DNA from: an uncultured Odoribacter sp.
GTDB lineage: Bacteria > Bacteroidota > Bacteroidia > Bacteroidales > Marinifilaceae
Direction of reading: 5' to 3'
DNA length: 5,117 nucleotides
Assembly (NCBI GenBank): GCA_947176455.1
Contig: CAMWQQ010000149.1
Coordinates: 1 to 5,117, forward strand
How positions within the stretch are numbered: position 1 is the stretch's first letter; the number at the start of each line of letters is the position of its first letter. Made by a program: the position numbers and the translations under genes. This document shows positions 1 to 5,117 of the stretch, one piece after another. The notes under the pieces were generated by a model. It had not been told where the DNA came from. It saw only the letters and a program-made list of their open reading frames with translations, and did no database searches.

Positions 1-1055
1 ATATTCCGGGTTCGCTCCGATTGAAATACCGCCTCCACGTCATACCAGCGGGCAAGCGTCCTCATGATTTCCCCCAGCGTCTGGCGTTCAAAGACAAAAC
101 GTCCGTCTTTCCAGCCGGCATATACCCGCACGTCCACCACCTTTTTCGACATATCACCGGTTTTCATATCGATGCAGCCCTGTTCGTTCGGCATCAAAGT
201 CATCTGTTGTTTTCCCGCCGACAGGGATACGCTTCCTTCCTCCAGGGTGGTCTGAATAACCTGTTCGTCCTCATAAGCCCTAAGATTGAAAGAGGTGCCC
301 AACACCCGGATTTGCGCCTCTCCGGTCTCTATAACAAAAGGTGATGCCGTGTTCCGGGCAACCTGGAAATAAGCCTCGCCACGCAAACGGACTTTTCGCT
401 GTCCCGGCAAGAAACGGGTCGGATACTCCACCGTCGTCTCGGAATTCAGCCAAATCCGGGTGCCGTCGGAAAGCGTAAGCGCAAATTCCCCTTTGCGGGG
501 GACATACAATGAATTGTACAAAAGAGCTTCATGAGAAGAGGAATCCGCCTTATAGGCTATGGAAGTCGCCGACACGTCCGCAACGCTACCGTCATCCTGC
601 CGGATAGAAGTGGTCGCCCCCTGCAAACAGAACTGTTCCCCGTTTGCCAACGTCAGCACCGCTTCATGACCTCCTGCCGGAATGACGGTATTTTCCGCCA
701 CAGGCACCGGGATGACGGTTTCTTTCGACCAGAACCAGTTGACACCGACCAGAATCACACAAACAGCCGCCACGGCACTCCAAACATACAACCTCCTCAC
801 TCCTTTCCGGGGTCGCTCCGCAGCAATCCGCTTTGAAAAAGCAACATAAGCGGCAGACGTATCAATCGTCGACTCCTGCCGGTGCTTCCGCAACAAAAAT
901 TCCCGGTCGTTCAGCTCCTCCCATTGCCGTCCATGTTCCGGTGATGCGGCTATCCAACGCTCCAGTTCCTCCGATTCCGCCGGCGAAAGCGCATTTTCCC
1001 GATGACGTAAAATCAAATCGGCAATCCGATATGCCTCCTGAATTTGTGATTCCAT
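1..1055 (-). CDS. FecR-family anti-sigma factor, 3'-truncated by the window edge
   Basis: Inner-membrane anti-sigma/signal-relay protein that would hold the ECF sigma factor encoded just upstream and release it when an outer-membrane receptor signals. The reading frame runs without a stop from an ATG at 1055 to base 1, giving 351 residues. Residues 7-50 form the cytoplasmic N-terminal domain (DUF4880-like, with the RWIAASPEHGRQWEEL stretch). Residues about 87-109 are a single membrane segment rich in V, A, I and W. Residues about 184-285 are the periplasmic FecR domain (KGEFALTLSDGTRIWLNSET, then RGEAYFQV and VLGTSFNLRAY). Residues from about 315 begin the DUF4974 domain (GRFVFERQTLGEIMRTLARW). 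Family members usually run a few dozen residues further, so only the end of DUF4974 is missing. An AGGA stretch lies 5 bases before the ATG. It follows the sigma gene after 55 bases, presumably in one operon. The family call is firm; the signal and target are unknown. Confidence 0.93.
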   Translation of the reverse strand, partial: MESQIQEAYRIADLILRHRENALSPAESEELERWIAASPEHGRQWEELNDREFLLRKHRQESTIDTSAAYVAFSKRIAAERPRKGVRRLYVWSAVAAVCVILVGVNWFWSKETVIPVPVAENTVIPAGGHEAVLTLANGEQFCLQGATTSIRQDDGSVADVSATSIAYKADSSSHEALLYNSLYVPRKGEFALTLSDGTRIWLNSETTVEYPTRFLPGQRKVRLRGEAYFQVARNTASPFVIETGEAQIRVLGTSFNLRAYEDEQVIQTTLEEGSVSLSAGKQQMTLMPNEQGCIDMKTGDMSKKVVDVRVYAGWKDGRFVFERQTLGEIMRTLARWYDVEAVFQSERTRN

Positions 1056-1059
1056 ATTT

Positions 1060-1086
1060 TTCCTGCTTTATGTATATAGACAGGAA
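1060..1086 (-). other. Short inverted repeat in the sigma-fecR spacer
   Basis: On the minus strand TTCCTG (1086-1081) and CAGGAA (1065-1060) are perfect 6-base arms around a 15-base A/T-rich loop. The 3' arm contains the AGGA that would serve as ribosome binding site for the FecR gene, whose ATG is at 1055. Folding could therefore mask that site and hold down anti-sigma translation relative to the sigma factor. The arms are visible in the sequence. The regulatory role is speculation, because six base pairs with a long loop make a weak structure. Confidence 0.25.
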
Positions 1087-1110
1087 GAATGAAAAAAGGG
1101 GGCAAAAAAA

Positions 1111-1671
1111 TTAAAGAATTAACAAAAATAATCCCAGCAGGTCATTCAAATAAAGTCGCAGCATCTTTTTTCCTCTCTTGCGGTAAGCCTTCACCGCCTC
1201 CTCGGTCATACCCAGGCTTTCGGCAATTTCCGCATTGGTTTTTCCGGCAAGCACGCCATAATACACCTGGCGGATTTTTAACGGTAGCTTGTCAATGGCT
1301 TGTTTCAACGCCATGTAAACCTCCTCTTCAATCAGTTGTTGCAGGAAAAAATCGGTTTTCGCCACCTCGTTCTGCTGAACATATTTCTGCTCCACCCTGA
1401 CATGTTCCAAATGGTTCAGGCAACGGTTCCGGACCGCCACAAACAGCCAGCCTTTCAAAGAAGAGACCGCCGAAAGGTGTTGCCGCTGGCTCCACAAGTC
1501 GTAAATGACATCCTGCACCAAATCTTCCGCCAGATTCATATCCTGCAGATATTTCGTGGCAAACATGACCAAGGAGGGGTAATAGGTATCGAACAAATGC
1601 CTGTAAGCACCTTCGTTACCCTCCGCCAACTGCTTTAACCACAAATCTTCGTATTGAACCTGATTCCCCAA
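1111..1671 (-). CDS. RNA polymerase ECF sigma-70 factor (Bacteroidetes FecI-like)
   Basis: Alternative sigma factor that directs RNA polymerase to a small regulon when released by its anti-sigma partner. It has 186 residues, normal for the group. Sigma region 2 spans about residues 15-88 (LFDTYYPSLVMFATKYL, then NLAEDLVQDVIYDLW, the -10-recognising helix, and SLKGWLFVAVRNRCLNHL). A linker spans about 89-115. Region 4 spans about 117-172 (AIDKLPLKIRQVYYG, then the helix-turn-helix KTNAEIAESLGMTEEAVKAY). The tail LLGLFLLIL is hydrophobic, which I recall as common in Bacteroidetes members. The start is TTG at 1671. Upstream in frame there are only seven sense codons without ATG before a TAA at 1695-1693, and the first in-frame ATG is codon 36, inside region 2. 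TTG at codon 10 is the only other nearby option. No region 3 or C-terminal sensor domain is present. The FecR-type gene follows 55 bases later on the same strand. Confidence 0.93.
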   Translation of the reverse strand: MGNQVQYEDLWLKQLAEGNEGAYRHLFDTYYPSLVMFATKYLQDMNLAEDLVQDVIYDLWSQRQHLSAVSSLKGWLFVAVRNRCLNHLEHVRVEQKYVQQNEVAKTDFFLQQLIEEEVYMALKQAIDKLPLKIRQVYYGVLAGKTNAEIAESLGMTEEAVKAYRKRGKKMLRLYLNDLLGLFLLIL

Positions 1672-1699
1672 GGTGTTCTGTTTTATCTGTATTTAACCG

Positions 1700-1707
1700 C
1701 AAATCTA
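1700..1707 (-). promoter_or_regulatory. Candidate -7 promoter box for the sigma-fecR operon
   Basis: TAGATTTG on the minus strand matches the Bacteroidetes -7 consensus TAnnTTTG at every defined position. It lies 28 bases before the TTG start of the sigma gene, which would give a leader of roughly 20 bases. I see no convincing TTTG -33 box at the usual spacing of about 20 bases; the nearest TTG (1737-1735) is 27 bases away. Either the promoter relies mainly on the -7 box or another sigma factor reads it, possibly the one encoded here. Confidence 0.45.
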
Positions 1708-1725
1708 TAAAATTCCGGCTTATTT

Positions 1726-1774
1726 CTTTTTCCGCAAGCCTGAAAAAGCGAACCGCCCCCCTGCCGAACGCAGG
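1726..1774 (-). other. Two short inverted repeats after the MATE gene, possible weak terminator
   Basis: Downstream of the MATE stop codon (1785-1783) the minus strand has CCTGC, loop GTTCG, GCAGG (1774-1760). Then comes a GC-rich spacer ending in a CTTTTT run near 1748-1743. That run is itself the first arm of CTTTTTC (1748-1742) with GAAAAAG (1732-1726) around a 9-base loop. Neither is a textbook intrinsic terminator, because the first stem is only five pairs and its T-run is about 12 bases away. Together they may end MATE transcription before the sigma promoter, or simply be chance. Confidence 0.25.
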
Positions 1775-1782
1775 TGGAATGT

Positions 1783-3141
1783 TCACCCCAACAGCTCCGA
1801 GCGTTTCACTTTTCTGAGATACCAACGCAACGTAAGCACAGCGGAAATAAAAGCCAGCGTATCCGAAACCGGTATGCTACCCCAAACCCCATAGACTTCC
1901 AATCCGCCGACATGGGGCAATACATAGAGCAAAGGTATCAGAAACAGCAACTGACGCGCCAAAGACAACAATATGGAAATCTTCGCCTTTCCGATAGACT
2001 GAAAAAAGTTGGTAATCACAATCTGAGCCCCCACCATCGGAAAAGCCAGCATCGTAATCCGCAACCCCGCTTCAGCCAATCCGTTCAATCCGGAATCATC
2101 CGAGAACAAGGCGACAATGTGACCGGGGAACAACTGACTCATCAGCCAACCCATACTCATCACAGCGACAGCCACCCCAATCACCCGTTTCAACGCCTGC
2201 CGTACCCGGTCGAAACGACGTGCCCCGAAATTATATCCCACAATCGGCTGCATACCCTGCGTCAAGCCGATAACCGCCATCACAAACAAGGTCGCCACCC
2301 GGTTGACTATCCCGTAAGCTCCAATGGCCAAATCCCCGCCATAAATCTTGAAACTGTGATTCAGGATGACCACGATAACGCTGGCACACACGTGCAACAA
2401 AAAGGGAGCCATGCCAATAGACAAAATGCTGGCAACGATGCGTCCCCGCCATTTACCGTATCCTCTCTGAAAACGGATGTAACTGGAAGCCTTCAAGAAA
2501 TGGCACAAAACCCATATCAGACCGCACACCTGGGCAATCACCGTCGCCAAGGCGGCCCCCCGGATGCCCCAATGCAAATAAAAGATGAAAACAGGCGCCA
2601 GCATCACATTCACCCCGACCGTCAGCAAGGAAGACAGCATGGCTTTCCGGGGATAGCCCGTTGCCCGCATGACGTTGTTCAGACTGATAAAAAGGAAAGA
2701 AATCGGATTCGCCAGCACCAATACCTGCATGAAACTGCGTGCATAAGGCAACGTGTCATCGCTCGCCCCGAAAAACAGCAATATCTCATCCAGAAAACAC
2801 CAGGCCAGTCCCCCGAAACAGCATCCGGCAATCAAGCTCAGCATCAAAACGTGGTGAAGGACTTCCGTAGCTTTCCGGTCATCCTTTTTCCCCAGGTAGA
2901 TTGAACTGACCGCCGCCCCTCCCACGCCGATTAAGGTGCAGAAAGCCACAATCAGATTCATCAACGGAAAAGTCAACGCCAATCCGGAAATCGCCAAAGG
3001 CCCCACGCCGTGCCCGATAAAAGCACTGTCGATGACATTATACACGGAAGTCACCGTCATTGCAACAATGGCAGGTATCGAGTATTGCACCAGCAATTTC
3101 CCGACCGACTCCGTTTCCAACACATGAGGGCTCCGAACCAT
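1783..3141 (-). CDS. MATE family efflux transporter (MepA-like)
   Basis: Inner-membrane antiporter that exports cationic drugs or other small organic compounds in exchange for Na+ or H+. The protein is complete at 452 residues, the usual MATE length, from an ATG at 3141 to a TGA ending at 1783. Two homologous MatE halves can be seen. The first starts near residue 17 with SIPAIVAMTVTSVYNVIDSA followed by FIGHGVG, and contains NNVMRATGYPRKAM at about 155-168. The second starts near residue 235 and carries GLTQGMQPIVGYNFGARRF at about 292-310, typical of the MepA/DinF-like subgroup. Hydrophobic segments fit the expected twelve membrane helices, and the tail is basic (RKVKR). It is separated from the copper genes by a strong terminator and a spacer of about 200 bases, so it is probably transcribed alone. 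The substrate cannot be read from the sequence; no local regulator suggests one. Confidence 0.95.
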   Translation of the reverse strand: MVRSPHVLETESVGKLLVQYSIPAIVAMTVTSVYNVIDSAFIGHGVGPLAISGLALTFPLMNLIVAFCTLIGVGGAAVSSIYLGKKDDRKATEVLHHVLMLSLIAGCCFGGLAWCFLDEILLFFGASDDTLPYARSFMQVLVLANPISFLFISLNNVMRATGYPRKAMLSSLLTVGVNVMLAPVFIFYLHWGIRGAALATVIAQVCGLIWVLCHFLKASSYIRFQRGYGKWRGRIVASILSIGMAPFLLHVCASVIVVILNHSFKIYGGDLAIGAYGIVNRVATLFVMAVIGLTQGMQPIVGYNFGARRFDRVRQALKRVIGVAVAVMSMGWLMSQLFPGHIVALFSDDSGLNGLAEAGLRITMLAFPMVGAQIVITNFFQSIGKAKISILLSLARQLLFLIPLLYVLPHVGGLEVYGVWGSIPVSDTLAFISAVLTLRWYLRKVKRSELLG

Positions 3142-3162
3142 AACCTGTTTTTTACGAACTGA

Positions 3163-3194
3163 CGAATGTACGCAATTTTACCGTAATCCCGAAA
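3163..3194 (-). promoter_or_regulatory. Candidate promoter for the MATE gene
   Basis: On the minus strand TACATTCG (3170-3163) matches seven of the eight positions of the Bacteroidetes -7 box TAnnTTTG. Exactly 20 bases upstream is TTTC (3194-3191), one mismatch from the TTTG -33 box. The -7 box lies 21 bases before the ATG at 3141. Both boxes are imperfect, so the call rests on the combination of spacing and position. Confidence 0.4.
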
Positions 3195-3258
3195 TTTTTA
3201 TACCCCAAAGGGAAAAACGCATCTTCTTTCCGCTCTGTCTTTTTTCAACACTCCACCT

Positions 3259-3306
3259 AAAAAATATGCCCATGCCCCCAAGCCGTAGCCTGGAAGCATG
3301 AGCATA
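3259..3306 (-). terminator. Strong intrinsic terminator of the copper unit (19-bp stem, UACG loop)
   Basis: On the minus strand TATGCTCATGC (3306-3296) pairs with GCATGGGCATA (3275-3265), with one G-U pair. Inside it TT pairs with GG by wobble, and CCAGGC pairs with GCTTGG with one wobble. This gives a continuous 19-base-pair stem capped by TACG closed by a C-G pair, which is a UNCG-type tetraloop of exceptional stability. Six T residues (3264-3259) follow directly. Read on the plus strand, the wobble pairs become C-A and A-C mismatches, so the structure is built for minus-strand RNA. It lies 38 bases after the HMA gene stop. Confidence 0.9.
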
Positions 3307-3307
3307 A

Positions 3308-3352
3308 CCGGCAGGATAAAAACATGATGGCGATTCCGCCTTTTTATGCCGG
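3308..3352 (-). repeat. Bulged hairpin overlapping the 3' end of the HMA gene
   Basis: Minus-strand RNA can form three stacked stems: CCGGC (3352-3348) with GCCGG (3312-3308), ATAAAAA (3347-3341) with TTTTTAT (3322-3316), and GGCG (3340-3337) with CGCC (3332-3329) around a GAAT loop. The bulges are CCT and ATCATG, both on the 3' side. The TAA stop codon of the HMA gene lies inside the second stem. Only one base separates this element from the terminator hairpin that follows. It may protect the 3' end of the message or work as a tandem terminator with the next hairpin. Confidence 0.55.
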
Positions 3353-3562
3353 ACAGACTTCCGCCGTAAAACCGGCTTCTGACAATATCTTTTTCACCCG
3401 GGAAACCGCTTCGTCATCATTGCTTTCAACGGTCATTATCCGCTCCGGACTTTTCAAATCCACGCTCCAGCTTTCTATTTCCGCAGCCGAATCCAATTGT
3501 TCTCTGACTTTGGCAACGCAATTGTTGCACTTCAAACTTGTTTTTAATTTAAAAGTTTTCAT
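3344..3562 (-). CDS. Heavy-metal-associated (HMA) domain protein, CopZ-like copper chaperone
   Basis: Small cytoplasmic metal-binding protein of 72 residues, consisting of a single ferredoxin-like HMA domain. It likely binds Cu(+) and passes it to the CopA pump encoded just upstream. The metal site is the C-x-x-C pair Cys12 and Cys15 in TSLKCNNCVAKV, in the loop after the first beta strand (FKLKTSL). The position before LKC where many chaperones carry Met holds Leu instead. The rest follows the beta-alpha-beta-beta-alpha-beta order: a helix at about 15-26, a strand near WSVDL, a strand near IMTVES, a helix at about 49-63 (DEAVSRVKKILSEAG), and a last strand FTAEV. An additional Cys70 lies near the C terminus. 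The ATG at 3562 has a purine-rich GGAAAG four bases upstream. It lies 66 bases after copA on the same strand, but an intrinsic terminator sits in that gap. Mercury or another soft metal cannot be excluded from this domain alone; the neighbour favours copper. Confidence 0.9.
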   Translation of the reverse strand: MKTFKLKTSLKCNNCVAKVREQLDSAAEIESWSVDLKSPERIMTVESNDDEAVSRVKKILSEAGFTAEVCPA

Positions 3563-3599
3563 CTTACTTTCCGATTATCTATTCTACATTACAAACGTT

Positions 3600-3627
3600 A
3601 AAAAAACGGAAGGGTTGCACCCCTCCG
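3600..3627 (-). terminator. Intrinsic terminator between copA and the HMA gene
   Basis: On the minus strand CGGAGGGGT (3627-3619) pairs with ACCCTTCCG (3615-3607) across nine positions, one of them a G-T wobble, with a three-base GCA loop (or eight pairs and a five-base loop). Seven T residues (3606-3600) follow directly. The stem begins one base after the copA TGA stop codon (3631-3629). This is a textbook intrinsic terminator, and it should stop or thin out transcription before the HMA gene at 3562. Confidence 0.88.
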
Positions 3628-3628
3628 G

Positions 3629-5117
3629 TCAAATCTTTTTTGCCTTTATCCGCAGACTGTTGGTGACCACGGAAACAGAACTGAACGCCATGGCCGCTGC
3701 CGCAATCATCGGATTCAACAAAAAGCCGCAACAAGGATAAAGGATGCCGGCAGCCAACGGAATACCGATGACATTGTAAATAAAAGCCCAAAACAGATTC
3801 TGACGGATAGCCTGCACGGTTTGCCGGGAAAGATTCCAAGCCTTGGGTATCGCCTGCAAGTCAGAGGTTATCAGGGTAATCTTCGCCACATCTATCGCAA
3901 TGTCAGAGCCTTTTCCCATGGCAATGCTGACATCCGCCTGCGCCAACGCCTGCGAATCATTGATGCCGTCACCGACCATTGCCACTATCTCGCCTTTCCC
4001 CTGCAATTCCTTGATAAAATCGGATTTATCGGAAGGCATCATTTCCGCCTTATAATTTTTCAGTCCGATTCCAGTGGCAACCGTTCCCGCCGTAACGGCA
4101 TTGTCCCCGGTCAGCATATAAACGTTCAGGCCTTTTTCCTGCAACTGCCGGATAGCCTCCACCGAACCCTCCTTGACCTTGTCGGCAATCACGATTAATG
4201 CCAGAATCCGCGCTCCGTCCGCAAAATACACGACGGTTTTGCCCTCCTTGCTACACGTTTCCGCCAAATCCTGCTGTTCCGGAGATTCCGGGATATGATG
4301 CGCCTGCAACAAACGGCGATTGCCCACGTAATATCGTTCCCCCTCAACTACACCGCGAATCCCCTGTCCCGTCACACTCTCAAACTCCCCTTTCAATGTC
4401 ACCGTCTCTCCTTCCCGACTTAAACGGGCGACAACCGCATCTGCCAAAGGATGCTCCGATTGGCTTTCCAAATACACCAGAACGGGCACATACCGTTCCA
4501 CCTCCACTTCCGGACTCCAGAAGATATCGGTCACTTCGGGTTTACCCTCCGTAATCGTACCGGTTTTATCCAGCACAATGGCAGTCACTTTACACAAATG
4601 CTCCAGACTTTCCGCATCCCGAATCAGGATATTGTTCTCGGCACCCTTGCCAATGCCGACCATAATGGCGGTAGGTGTCGCCAGCCCCAAAGCACAGGGA
4701 CAGGCAATGACCAGAACCGCCACGGAAGTCAGCAAGGCATGCGTGAAAGCCAAATCCTCACCGACCAGCATCCATATCGCAAAAGTAAGCACGGCAACAG
4801 AGATGACGACCGGCACAAAAATGCCGGCAATCTTATCCACCAGTTGCTGAACCGGAGCCTTGCTTCCCTGTGCCTCCTGAACCATTTTGATGATTTGAGC
4901 CAGCACCGTATCGCGCCCCACTTTCTCCGCCACGAACCGAAAACTTCCTTTTTGATTGATTGTCCCGGCAAACACCCGGCCTCCGGCACTTTTCTCCACG
5001 GGTATGGGTTCGCCCGTTATCATACTCTCGTCCACAAAAGACACGCCATCGCTCACCGTACCGTCAACCGGAATCTTATCTCCCGGCTTCACCAGTAACA
5101 CATCGCCGAACTGTACC
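3629..5117 (-). CDS. copA: Cu(+)-exporting P1B-type ATPase, N-terminally truncated by the window edge
   Basis: Inner-membrane pump that uses ATP to move Cu(+) out of the cytoplasm. The last 495 residues are present, starting mid-frame at the window edge ([19 protein letters not shown]); the GTG at 5101 is an internal Val codon, not a start. In order (numbering within the fragment): actuator-domain TGEP at 34-37; membrane metal site CPC at 139-141; phosphorylated Asp183 in DKTGT at 183-187; nucleotide-binding His-Pro at 222-223 in SEHPL and GQG near 250; TGD at 336-338; GDGIND at 382-387; then two membrane helices carrying Tyr447-Asn448 and Met476-x-x-Ser-Ser480. CPC with YN and MxxSS is the Cu(+) P1B-1 signature, so Zn, Cd or Co pumps are unlikely. 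Missing are the N-terminal metal-binding domain(s) and roughly the first four membrane helices, probably 240-330 residues. The frame is intact to a TGA ending at 3629, followed at once by a terminator. Confidence 0.96.
   Translation of the reverse strand, partial: VQFGDVLLVKPGDKIPVDGTVSDGVSFVDESMITGEPIPVEKSAGGRVFAGTINQKGSFRFVAEKVGRDTVLAQIIKMVQEAQGSKAPVQQLVDKIAGIFVPVVISVAVLTFAIWMLVGEDLAFTHALLTSVAVLVIACPCALGLATPTAIMVGIGKGAENNILIRDAESLEHLCKVTAIVLDKTGTITEGKPEVTDIFWSPEVEVERYVPVLVYLESQSEHPLADAVVARLSREGETVTLKGEFESVTGQGIRGVVEGERYYVGNRRLLQAHHIPESPEQQDLAETCSKEGKTVVYFADGARILALIVIADKVKEGSVEAIRQLQEKGLNVYMLTGDNAVTAGTVATGIGLKNYKAEMMPSDKSDFIKELQGKGEIVAMVGDGINDSQALAQADVSIAMGKGSDIAIDVAKITLITSDLQAIPKAWNLSRQTVQAIRQNLFWAFIYNVIGIPLAAGILYPCCGFLLNPMIAAAAMAFSSVSVVTNSLRIKAKKI

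Noticed and set aside
531..1114. Plus-strand frames of about 100 codons in the left third
   Set aside because: They lie antisense to the FecR-family gene, which is open from 1055 to the window edge with recognisable domains.
1616..1825. A 69-codon minus-strand frame bridging the MATE end and the sigma start
   Set aside because: It overlaps both genes in a different frame and shows no domain. I considered it as a frameshifted N-terminal extension of the sigma factor, but the sigma protein already has a complete region 2 with a normal-length lead-in.
1774..2904. A 376-codon open frame on the plus strand
   Set aside because: It lies antisense to the MATE gene, and its product is rich in Gln, His, Arg and Pro with no recognisable domain. 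The minus-strand frame is an unmistakable MATE transporter.
3203..3212. Small palindrome CCCCAAAGGG in the MATE leader region
   Set aside because: The three-pair arms are too short to support an operator or hairpin call.
3324..3740. A 138-codon open frame on the plus strand
   Set aside because: It crosses the HMA gene, the intergenic terminator and the end of copA on the opposite strand. It is explained as a shadow of these.
4451..5098. A 215-codon open frame on the plus strand
   Set aside because: It is antisense to copA, where all catalytic motifs of the ATPase are intact. The plus-strand product is His/Arg/Gln-rich and matches nothing.
5099..5101. GTG as a start codon for the ATPase
   Set aside because: The frame continues upstream to the window edge with conserved actuator-domain residues (VQFGD), so the gene is cut by the edge and this is an internal Val.
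1..5117. Mobile elements, CRISPR array, tRNA, or a new defence-type system
   Set aside because: No transposase, direct-repeat array, tRNA-like fold or unusual gene cluster was seen. All five genes belong to well-known families.

Overview
This is a five-gene stretch of bacterial chromosome with every gene on the minus strand, and both end genes are cut by the window. Three things point to a member of the Bacteroidetes, probably Bacteroidales: the ECF sigma factor paired with a FecR-type anti-sigma factor of the DUF4880/FecR/DUF4974 layout, a TAnnTTTG-type -7 promoter element in front of the sigma gene, and the style of the copper genes (a small separate metal-binding-domain protein just after a CopA pump). 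Base composition looks close to 50% G+C by eye. I cannot name the genus.

Read in the direction of transcription (high to low coordinates), the layout is as follows. (1) 5117-3629 holds the C-terminal 495 residues of a Cu(+)-exporting P1B-type ATPase, CopA. (2) 3627-3600 is a strong intrinsic terminator one base after the copA stop. (3) 3562-3344 is a 72-residue heavy-metal-associated (HMA) domain protein, a likely copper chaperone. (4) 3352-3259 carries two back-to-back hairpins, the second being a very strong intrinsic terminator, which close the copper unit. (5) 3141-1783 is a complete MATE-family multidrug/sodium antiporter of the MepA-like type with its own candidate promoter. (6) 1671-1111 is an ECF sigma-70 factor that appears to start at TTG. 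(7) 1055-1 is a FecR-family transmembrane anti-sigma factor, missing its last few dozen residues beyond base 1.

The genes fall into three units. CopA and the HMA protein together handle cytoplasmic copper: the HMA protein would bind Cu(+) and deliver it, and CopA would pump it out of the cytoplasm. The terminator between them would lower the chaperone transcript relative to the pump unless it is read through or the chaperone has its own promoter. The MATE transporter stands alone. The sigma/FecR pair is a cell-surface signalling module that in Bacteroidetes normally controls a neighbouring SusC/SusD-type outer-membrane uptake system. That system would lie past base 1 and is not visible.

No gene-free stretch exceeds about 200 bases. 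I found no mobile element, CRISPR array, tRNA or rRNA, and nothing that amounts to a new biological system. The most noteworthy signals are the arrangement of terminators around the HMA gene and the non-ATG start of the sigma factor.
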